NCBI GenBank assembly: GCA_001430745.1
Contig: KQ481950.1
Coordinates: 370,232 to 383,637, forward strand
From: Auxenochlorella pyrenoidosa
Lineage: Eukaryota > Chlorophyta > Trebouxiophyceae > Chlorellales > Chlorellaceae
Length of the DNA stretch: 13,406 nucleotides
Direction of reading: 5' to 3'
Under the pieces are notes generated by a model. It saw only the letters and a program-made list of their open reading frames with translations, was not told the origin of the DNA and made no database searches. This document shows positions 6,533 through 13,406 of the stretch, in pieces (position 1 is the first letter of the stretch; each line of letters opens with the position of its first letter). The position numbers and the translations under genes were made by a program.

Positions 6533-9500
6533 GTGTTCAGGGCGGTGGCAGGGCCCAGCGAGCCCCTGGTGGTCGAGGGGCCAGGGCTGCACTGCTCACT
6601 GCTGTGGCAGAGCTGCGGCTCGCAGGCCGATCAGGTGCGTCAGCATAGTGAGCCACGCAGTTTACTTAGGGTGTTGGCCCTTGGCGAGCCCCGAGGGGTG
6701 CCCACCACACCCTCCCCTTGGGCAAGGTCCACCTCTCCTGCAGGAGCCTGGGCGGATGTTTGCGTGCCAAAAAGGTGTCGATTGAGCAGATGCAGCCGTC
6801 GCAGACAGTTGTAGTGGCAGACGCCAACCAGGGTTTTTGCGGCGTGCCGCCACCAGGCAGCGGCATGCTGCTGTGGCAGCAGGCAGTGGCCATGGCGGGC
6901 AGTCCAGCTAGCCTGCTAGCGCACATGCGCGCAGACCACCTGGCAGGAGAAGCAGGGGTGAGGGCATGCACACATCTGGAGGCAGTGCCTTGGAGCGAGG
7001 TCTTACAGCGGCGTTGCCGGATTGTGCTTACAGGCAGCATTACTGCAATCGACCTTCTGACGCAGACCCACCGCATTGAGCTCGCACTGCAGAACAATGT
7101 GCCGGCATGCTGCTGTTGTCAACTGCGCCCGCCAAGGCACACACTTCCCTGCCGATCTGCTGCCTGACTGTCTGTCCACCTGCAAGTCTGCATAGGGCGC
7201 GTAAGTCTCTTGTGCCTGCAGGTGGAGACGCCGCCATTGCTGTGCATGTGGCTGCACCCAGGCGCCGCCCACTCGTGCTCAACTCCCAGCTGCGGCGCCA
7301 GCAGCAGCAGCCAGCACTCAGACTGCCCTCCCGCCACGCCGCTCGACGGCGAAGACTGCAGCGACGTTGCATCCATGTGAGCAGGGCAGCGCTGCTGGAG
7401 CGCCTTCCTGCCGCAGCGCACTCTGGGGGCTGGCACTACCTGGCAGGCTAGGGCAGCGCTGCCCTTGAGCAGCACCCCTGGCGGGACCCCTTGTGCTTGT
7501 GCCTGCGAGAGACGCACACCCGGCCCCACACCCGGCAGGCAGCGGCGGCGGGCAGGCGGCCACGGTGCGGCGCCCTCAGGACAGCACGCATGAGCAGCTG
7601 GCCGTGAGCCTCGCGGCGGGCATGCCAGAGGGGCTGCTCTACGCGCTGACCGCGCCTCACCCAGGGCTGGGCCGGCACATGACGGCAGGCTGCTACGTGG
7701 CAGCTGAGCGCGCGCCGCTGGGCGCTGGGCCTGCTGGTGACGGCGGCCATTTTGCAGACAGGTGGGATGTGGGTGTGTTGGGTGTGTGGGGTGGGTAGGT
7801 GGGTGGGACCTGGGGGTGGGAGGGTTCGGTGCCCGGGGGGGGGCAGCAGACGGCACAGGCGACAATCCGCCTGCCTCTCTGGCCTGCCAGGCGTGCGGAC
7901 AGCCAATGAACAACCCCTCAAAAATCGATCTGTCAGACCAACATTTCTCTGCAGATAGCCTGCCAGCGCCTCTGAAAAGTTTCCTTTCACCCTGAAGCGC
8001 ATGCAGGGAGGATGGCGGCGCTTTGGGCGTGGCACAGAGCGGCCGCAGCAGCGGCAGCGCTCCCCCAGCTCTCCTTGATCCTGTCATGCAGCCGGCGCTG
8101 GCACATGTGGCGCCTGCACAGGCGGCGGCGGATCGCTCCCTGCGCAATCCGTCACCGCAGGCTGAACAGCAGCGGCGGCAGCGACGGCAGCAGTGGCAGC
8201 AAGGAGATGATGTGGAGCAGCGGTTTGGCGAGCAGCAGCACCCGCGGCCCCAGCGAGCCGCATGTCAGCAGCAAAGCCAACTGCTCACAGCGCCGGCTCC
8301 GTCCCTCGAGCGGTTGGGGGCGCATGCTCACTCCTGGCCTATTGGCACAGCAGCCAGCGGCAGCATCAGCGAGCCAGTGGTGGCTGAGGATGGGCCGAAA
8401 CACCTGCCACAGCACCAGCGGCGGGCAGAGGCGGCGGGCAGGGCGGGCCGCACCAAGCGCCAGCACCCAGGCCGCTGCCCCTGGCAGCGCTGCTGGCAAG
8501 GCAGCTCGCAGGGGCGGCTGCGGCGGCGGCCACACCAGCAGGGGCCCTGGCGGCAGCTCCATCGGCAGTGTCAGCGAGCGTAATCGTGAGGAGCTGCAGG
8601 TTGCCAGCAAGGGGGCTGTCCAGCAGGGCGGCCGCAGGTACAAGCGGGAGCAGCTAACCGTTGCCGTCCTTGAGGCAGAGGTGGGGACGCTCCCCTGCTG
8701 CTGGACCAAGCTTGGTTGAGCTTGCCAGCAATGGACCCCTTGCCTGCTGTACCCCAGCACCTCCACTCTGGCTCGAAACATCGGGCAGCGCAGCAGGCCG
8801 GGAGAGCTTTCCATCCTGTCCGCAAACATCTGCTGCTTGTGATGCATGCAAACTCCAACTTGACTCAAACCTGCTGTGCCCACAAACTGACGCGCCTCTG
8901 CCCGCGCGCTGCCCCCCTGCTCCCTCTGTCCTTGTTGGCAGGGCTGCTTTGACATGAGGAGTACCGAGGCGGCGCGCCACCTGGGCTGGAAGCCGAAAAC
9001 GGTCCTCGCAAAGGCGAGCATCGTGGGTTGCAAGCTGCAACTGAATGTGGTCCCAGCTTGGCGCTTGTGCAGCTTGGGCGGGCGCAGGGGCTGCGCTGGG
9101 CCACATGCAAGCGGGCCGAGCCTAAGGCTGCGCTGCAACGTGTTGGCATGCCTGCTTACATGCCTGTTGGCGCACCCTGCCGTGCCGTGGGCGCCTCAAC
9201 GCGCCTGCGCCGCACCGCGAGCCCCCCCGCCCCCTGCAGCGCGCGCGGGAGCTGGGTATTGAGTGCTGGCCCTACCGCACGCGGCACAGTGCACAGGAGT
9301 TCCTTGCCGACCTCAAGGTGGGGCTGCCTTGTGCTGCCATGTGCTGACCGCTGGCGTGCAAGGGGGTTGGGTCTGAAGGGGCATGACCAGTGCAGGGAGC
9401 GCGCCGCGCATGGCGTCGCGACATGCCTGCGCACGCGCGCCCCGCAACATCCCCGTTGCCAGAGGCCCAAATTGGACAGGTGGATAGCCTGCCTTGCAGC

Positions 9501-10560
9501 CCAGCTGGCTCGCAGCCCGGGATGTGACCGAACGCGCCCCCGCACTCCCCACCCCAACCCCAACCCCATCCCCCCCACCCCCTGCCCCGCACCGCAGAGG
9601 TGGACGGCGGGCTTTTGCGCCTCGGAGCGGGAGGCGGTGCTGCATGCCGCGGGCTTCCTGCTGTGGCCATACACGACTGCGGTCTCAGGTGAGCTCGGCC
9701 CACCCGGGACCAGGCAAAGGGCACAGCCCAGGCGCCCCGCGCTGCCTGCCGCACACGCGCGTGCTGCTTGGGAGACGGGTGGGACGTAATGCTGCACAGC
9801 TGTGCAGCAGGCGACACGTCGCGAGGCCGCTCAAACCCGGGTTTAAGCTGGGTTTAAATCCTGGGTGTGCAGCCGCGGAGCTGCCCAGGGGGCTGGAGGC
9901 TCTGCGCCAGCAGTGGTACAAGCTGGTGCACGAGGGGAGGAGGGCGCAGGCAGACGGGCTCGGCTGGCCAGGTGGGCTGCCCCGCGCGCATACTGTGCGC
10001 AAGACTCCTGTATGCCGAATGGTGCCCCAGCATGGGCATGGGTGAATGTGTGGCTCTGCGTGATCCAACGGGACGCGCTTTGCCGTGCTGGAGCCCGTGC
10101 TGTCTTCCTGCTGAGCACGCTGAGCAGGGGTCCTGCCGCCTGCGTGGACAGCCAGCTGGCTGCAGCGCATGCCACATGCGTCCGAACAGACTCTTCGGCG
10201 TCCGAGTAGAGATCCACGTTTGCGTCTTGTTTGGGCTTTGAGTCTGTCTGACCGCAACGGAACTTGCGACGCAGACGTTTTTGTGCAAAGGACAGCGCCC
10301 CCCTGTGCAACCTCTCCGGTGCAGCGGAGAAGGCGCGGCAGCACGAGGCGCGCATGCGGCAGGATGCGCGGCGCCTCGCCAGCGAGTTTTTGCGCATGGC
10401 AGAGGCTGCGTCCAGCGGGGGCTCGGCCAGCAGGCCTGGGCAGCCACAGGGGACGGCCGCTGCCCCTGGGCCTGCCTCGCCCAGCGTGCAGAGCAGCAAA
10501 GCAGGCGCCAGTGCAGCGACGGCGGCGGCGAAGCGGCGCCGTGCGCGCCGGCGAGGGTGA
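6533..10560 (+). CDS. RWP-RK-like transcription factor, copy 3 (5' end unresolved)
   Basis: Predicted nuclear regulator, paralogue of copy 2. Supported exons: 6533-6634 (FRAVAGPSEPLVVEGP), about 6727-6957 (…LLWQQAVAMAGSPASLLAHM…), 7222-7376, 7543-7761 (EQLAVSLAAGMPEGLLYAL), 8007 or 8011-8680, 8942-9013, 9240-9317, 9598-9688, 9873-9971 and 10325-10560 (TGA). Phases match copies 2 and 4. The core GCFDMRSTEAARHLG…ELGIECWPYRTR is RWP-RK-like. Later helices are RWTAGFCASEREAVLHAAG, EALRQQWYKLVHE and AEKARQHEARMRQDARRLA. The C-terminus is extended relative to copies 1 and 2 and ends in the basic KRRRARRRG, a likely nuclear signal. Oddities: a GC donor at 9014, a frame conflict in the long exon, and an unresolved join between the first two exons, so this copy may be partly decayed. 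The start codon was not found. The 3' half is secure; the N-terminal half rests on similarity to copy 4. Confidence 0.65.
7762..7849 (+). repeat. G-rich tract at 5' end of a copy 3 intron
   Basis: From the donor itself, TGTGGG/GGTGGG repeats run to about 7825 and end in a nine-G run at 7835-7843. This repeats the donor-side G-rich layout of the first copy 1 intron. It could form quadruplex in the RNA or act as intronic G-run splicing enhancers. Confidence 0.7.
8942..9317 (+). other. RWP-RK-like DNA-binding core of copy 3 (two exons)
   Basis: The 72-nt exon 8942-9013 encodes GCFDMRSTEAARHLG then WKPKTVLAK. The 78-nt exon 9240-9317 encodes RARELGIECWPYRTR then HSAQEFLADLK. Lengths and boundaries equal copy 2 exactly. 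Copy 3 is closer to canonical RWP-RK in ELGI and WPYR, but has Cys in place of the first Arg of RWP, and RT in place of RK. Confidence 0.82.
9014..9239 (+). other. GC-AG intron inside the RWP-RK core of copy 3
   Basis: The exon ends GCAAAG followed by GCGAGC, while the copy 2 counterpart is AAGAAG followed by GTGTGG. Only this boundary keeps the 24 + 26 residue split seen in copy 2. The acceptor is CCCCCTGCAG at 9230-9239. GC-AG introns are a known minor class. The nearest GT alternative (9026) would add four residues. Confidence 0.7.
9541..9597 (+). repeat. C-rich tract before an acceptor of copy 3
   Basis: CCCC runs separated by A, AA or T fill the last 55 nt of the 9318-9597 intron. It resembles the C-rich tract before the last copy 2 acceptor and serves as the polypyrimidine tract. 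Confidence 0.7.
9791..9844. repeat. Two perfect palindromes in a copy 3 intron
   Basis: GCTGCACAGCTGTGCAGC (9791-9808) is a perfect 18-bp palindrome. AAACCCGGGTTT (9833-9844) is a perfect 12-bp palindrome, and its GGGTTTAA end recurs at 9850-9857. All lie in the 9689-9872 intron and could form hairpins in the pre-mRNA. Confidence 0.8.
10222..10270 (+). repeat. Duplicated ~50-bp sequence, copy a (intron)
   Basis: This segment, with the core GTCTGTCTGACCGCAACG and then ACTTGCGAC, recurs at 10691-10744. It lies in the last intron of copy 3, just upstream of the terminal exon at 10325. Confidence 0.85.
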
Positions 10561-10690
10561 GACACAAGCAGGCGCCTAGGCGCTGCCCACGCATGCACCA
10601 GGCACGGCATGGCCCAACTGCCAGCACTGTTGCGCAAGTGACTGAGTCCTGCCACTTGCACCAGTGGTCACACCACCTCAGGCAGTGTAC

Positions 10691-10744
10691 GCTTGCTTGT
10701 TTGTTAGGGTTTAAAGTCTGTCTGACCGCAACGTGACTTGCGAC
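10691..10744 (+). repeat. Duplicated ~50-bp sequence, copy b (3' flank)
   Basis: Second copy of the 10222-10270 segment, about 130 nt after the copy 3 stop codon. It differs by a few substitutions and a small insertion before the shared core. Confidence 0.85.
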
Positions 10745-10788
10745 AGTTTATTTGTATCCGTGAATTGCTGTGATTGGTTTTCCATCGT

Positions 10789-10805
10789 GAATTTTTTTCA
10801 AATTC
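10789..10805. repeat. AT-rich hairpin GAATTT-5nt-AAATTC
   Basis: Six-bp perfect arms around TTTTC lie inside a local AT-rich island in an otherwise GC-rich window. It could belong to the copy 3 3' end or the copy 4 promoter. Confidence 0.4.
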
Positions 10806-10859
10806 GAAGTTTGCCCCTCCCCTCCAACGGGCACTGCCAGCTGTGCAGGCTGGCCTGTC

Positions 10860-10864
10860 TGTAA
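10860..10864 (+). terminator. Possible TGTAA polyadenylation signal of copy 3
   Basis: A TGTAA lies 300 nt after the copy 3 stop and just downstream of the AT-rich island, a plausible 3' UTR length for a chlorophyte gene. It is a 5-mer match only. Confidence 0.4.
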
Positions 10865-11463
10865 GCGAGCATTGTACTTTTCAAGGCCCTTTTACCACCT
10901 GCCTGAAATAATTCTCATTTCCTCTGACTGTGGTTATGACCGCTTTCTGCCAGTTATGAGTCCGAAGAGTGGCTGGAAAGGCCGCGACAGAAGTACCGGC
11001 AGGCAATCAAGCGCTGAACCACGTGCAGCTGCTGCAGTACAAGGGGTGCAAAAGCCGCAGCTGCTGCTCACAGGGGTACACAGTGCCGCCATGATGGTGT
11101 CCTGTTTCAACAGGCCCGCCCACCTCAACAGCGCTTCCCGAGCTTGGCGCTCCGGTGCGAGCCAACGTGTTGATGCGCTGGGCTTTGCGGGCGCGAGCGC
11201 GAGCGTGCGCTGCGCGGCATGCCAGAGCGCGCTGGCAGCTGGCAGCTGGGAACAAGGCTGCAGACGCTGCCAGGCTATCTGCGTGCAAACGGAGCGCGCT
11301 GGCGCTGGACTGGTGATGGCAGCTTGTGGCAGGAAGCAATTGTGTTGGGCTGGCCAGCCTCGGGATAAGCCTCGCAAAAGCGGCTTGCGCCAGCAGGGCC
11401 GCCAGATTTGGGGCATCTTCACGAGTGCGGGCCCCTCTCCAAGCTTTTCAAAAATCCATGCAG

Positions 11464-13403
11464 GCATTTTACAAGGCGTCTGCAGTGTTGGTGGCGCCAA
11501 ATTCTGGCTGCGCCGGTTCGAGCGAGTGCCAGGCCCGCGCCCTGGAGAGCCGCTCGCCCTGGAAGCCCTGGCATGGATTACCCGCGGAGCCACTATGCCG
11601 GTGCACGTGAGCAGGGTCGACTGGCTTGGGTGGGTCGCTGGTGGCCTCCACCCCACTGGAACGTCCCGCCTTCTTGTCGGCGTTCAAAAAGGGCTCTGCA
11701 AATTCAAATGAAATGATCGGAGCCGTCTCCAGGGGCGGGCGCGCCTGTTGTGAGCCAACCCGAGTGGGCCCACCCTGGGCAGCCTGAAGCAGGCCGCGCT
11801 CAGACCTCCCGCAGCACTATTTTTTTGCTAACGGCTGGTCGCAGGCGCATGGGCGGTCGGCCTCTGGGCTCTACCACCCAAAGAATGCCACCACAACATG
11901 CACTTTCTGCCGGGCGCAGGTGACGGCGGAAAATGCAACTGGAGGGAGCTGATGGCCCTGGCAGGCAGCCCGGCCCACCAACTGGTGGCTAACATGAGCA
12001 TGAGCGGCCTGTCCAGAGAGCATGGAGGCATGATGGTGAGGGGTAGGGCTTGGGGCAGGTGGAGCATGCACTCGCAGCTCGCCAACTGCGACAGACAAGC
12101 TGTCGACGCCCGCCAAGCCACCATGCACACCTGCCAAGCACCCCGACCAGCGCTGCCCCACCCCTGCCCTCTCCCGACTGCTTCATGGTCTGTGACTCTC
12201 CCGCGCAGATTGATGCGCAGCTTGCTTGCCTGATGGCAGACGAGCACTGCATCGCCAGGACATGCAGCAGCAGCTCTGCCGGCAGCGCCACCAGCTGGCC
12301 AGCTGGCTGCAGCAGCGCCAGCGGGACCAGCCCCTTGGCCGGCACGGCCTGCCACAGCATGGAGGCAACCCTGCCGCATGACGATGCGCATGACGATGCG
12401 CATGCCTGCATCAGCAGCATGGGCGAGCTGTGAGTGTGGCTGTGCACAGGGCTGCGCCGCGGCAGGGCGTGAGGCTTTGCCAACCCAACGATGCAACTAC
12501 TTAGTCCAGACCGCCGCCAGCCGGCAATGTCCCTCTGGCCCCTGCCGCCACCAACGCACCCGCCGCCGCTGCACCCGCCCCATCTGCGCAGCTCCCTGCA
12601 GGAGAGCAGCATGGAGCTGGACCTGCTGCTGGGCGAGAGGCTGAAGCCGCCGTCAGCGGCGGCCCTGCAGCACCGCGCGCTGCTGCAGCTGCTGCAGCCC
12701 GGCACCGGCGCCGACAGGGCGCACACGCGCCGCAGCTGGCGGCCAGCCTGACGGCGGGCATGCCAGAGGTGTATCTATACAAATTGGAGCCCCACCCTCT
12801 GATCGGCATGGAGGATGCAGGGGACGAGGCGCCCGCCAGGTGGGCTCCCTTGTAATCCCTGGCGACCGGCAGGAGGTTGGTCCCTTCCACAATATTGCTC
12901 ATTAATGAGCATGGCCCACCCCCTCCAAGCCGACAGCTGTTTTGATGGGAAGTGGGAAGTGCTCGCCAGGCCTGCCTGGATGCTAGCTGAAGCGCGGATG
13001 CGCGCTTGCTTGCAGGGACAATGATGGCGCCGACCAGGGGCAGCAGGCAGAGGACGACGGGCCGCAGCACTGCAAGCGGCAGGGGCAGCACATGCCAGCA
13101 GTGCAGCAGCAGCTGGGTCATGCGCCCGCTGCGCAGGCGACAGGGCGCAAACGGGCGCGTACTCAGCGCCCCACCTCTGACGAGCCAGTGCCGCTGGCAG
13201 CGCAGGCGCCGCTGACTCAGCAGCAGGAGCAAGGGGCGGGGAGCGGCAGCGGCGGCCCCGGCAGCAGCGGCGTGCATCCTGAGCTGAGCTCATCCGGGCA
13301 TGCAGCTGCGAATGAGCCCACGCCAGCGCCTGGGGCTGGCTCCGCTGGCTTTGGCAGGCTGTGCGGCAGGGAGAGCCTTGCAGTGGAGTTCCTGGAACGG
13401 GAG
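11464..13403 (+). CDS. RWP-RK-family paralogue, copy 4, 5'/middle part only
   Basis: N-terminal and middle part of a fourth paralogue. Exons: about 11464-11606 (GGAKFWLRRFERVPGPRPG, ending MPVH before GTGAGC), 11844-12035 (AWAVGLWALPP…NWRELMALAGSPAHQLVA…), 12209-12429 (IDAQLACLMADEHC… to SMGE), 12510-12839 (…APQLAASLTAGMPEVYLY…) and 13016-13403 (DNDGADQGQQAEDDG…, a GRKRAR basic cluster, GRESLAVEFLERE). All junctions are GT-AG with matching phases 0, 0, 2, 2, and the last exon is open over its whole 129 codons. The segment RESLAVEFLERE matches copy 2 SSELSIAIFEAE and copy 3 KREQLTVAVLEAE, which directly precede the RWP-RK core. The window ends three bases into the next intron (GTG at 13404-13406), so the core itself is not seen. 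No start codon could be assigned. Confidence 0.65.
12377..12400 (+). repeat. 12-bp in-frame tandem repeat in copy 4
   Basis: CATGACGATGCG occurs twice without interruption and is followed by CATG. In the chosen frame it encodes HDDA twice. It points to recent slippage in a low-complexity part of the exon. Confidence 0.8.
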
Positions 13404-13406
13404 GTG

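Larger units (their letters stand above)
10561..11463. other. Region between copy 3 stop and first supported exon of copy 4
   Basis: It contains the 3' flank of copy 3, an AT-rich island (about 10740-10830) and a 600-nt GC-rich part. A + strand frame is open from about 10872 to 11711 and runs into the copy 4 exon, but parts of other frames look equally coding-like (see 11174-11365), so no 5' exon of copy 4 is asserted. Confidence 0.5.

Noticed and set aside
8152..9138. 328-codon minus-strand open frame opposite copy 3
   Set aside because: It overlaps the RWP-RK exons of copy 3 and encodes an unremarkable Leu/Pro/Arg-rich product.
9541..9597. Telomere-like CCCCAA repeats
   Set aside because: Only two or three irregular units inside a polypyrimidine tract before a supported acceptor; green algal telomeres are normally of the TTTAGGG or TTTTAGGG type.
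10872..11711. 279-codon + strand open frame as a single intact gene
   Set aside because: Only its last part resembles a paralogue exon. It reads through a good donor at 11607, and other frames look at least as coding-like around 11174-11365.
1..13406. CRISPR array, tRNA, rRNA, transposase or insertion sequence
   Set aside because: No regularly spaced direct repeats, no cloverleaf or rRNA signatures, and no DDE or reverse-transcriptase motifs were seen on either strand.

Overview
The window looks like nuclear DNA of a very GC-rich, intron-dense green alga, most likely a trebouxiophyte (Chlorella-like) chlorophyte. This rests on the strong GC bias, short exons separated by 100-450 nt introns with GTGAGG/GTGAGC-type donors, Gln/Ala-rich low-complexity protein segments, and plant/algal RWP-RK-type DNA-binding signatures. 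No prokaryotic operon features, rRNA, tRNA, transposon or CRISPR array were seen. All supported coding sequence is on the + strand.

The window holds a head-to-tail tandem array of four related genes for RWP-RK-like transcription-factor proteins. Copy 1 (1-1008) has only its 3' end here. Copy 2 (about 2497-5829) is the best-resolved gene. Copy 3 (about 6533-10560) has its whole 3' half plus several N-terminal exons. Copy 4 (about 11464-13403) has only its 5'/middle exons, and the window stops exactly at the exon boundary that precedes its RWP-RK core. Copies were matched by exon size, intron phase and short conserved peptides. The shared 3' architecture is: a long low-complexity exon (phase 2 in, phase 0 out), a 72-nt exon and a 78-nt exon that together encode the RWP-RK core, a 91-103-nt helical exon ending in phase 1, an 84-99-nt helical exon, and a terminal exon. 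Copies 3 and 4 also share N-terminal exons carrying an unrecognised conserved module (…AGSPA… and QLAxSLxAGMPE…).

The proteins probably act in the nucleus as sequence-specific DNA-binding regulators. RWP-RK proteins (NIT2, MID and the RKD/NLP groups) control nitrogen responses and gamete or mating programmes in green plants. Nothing here shows which process these copies control. The core is divergent: the hallmark RWPxRK is replaced by KWPNRT in copy 2 and CWPYRT in copy 3.

The stretches between genes (1009-about 2320, 5830-6532, 10561-about 11463) contain 3' flanks, unresolved 5' exons and promoters. They carry palindromes, an AT-rich island and a short sequence duplicated between an intron and the 3' flank of copy 3. 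Several introns hold G-rich tracts near the donor and C-rich tracts near the acceptor. Gene starts are the weakest part of this annotation; the splice models of the 3' halves are the strongest.
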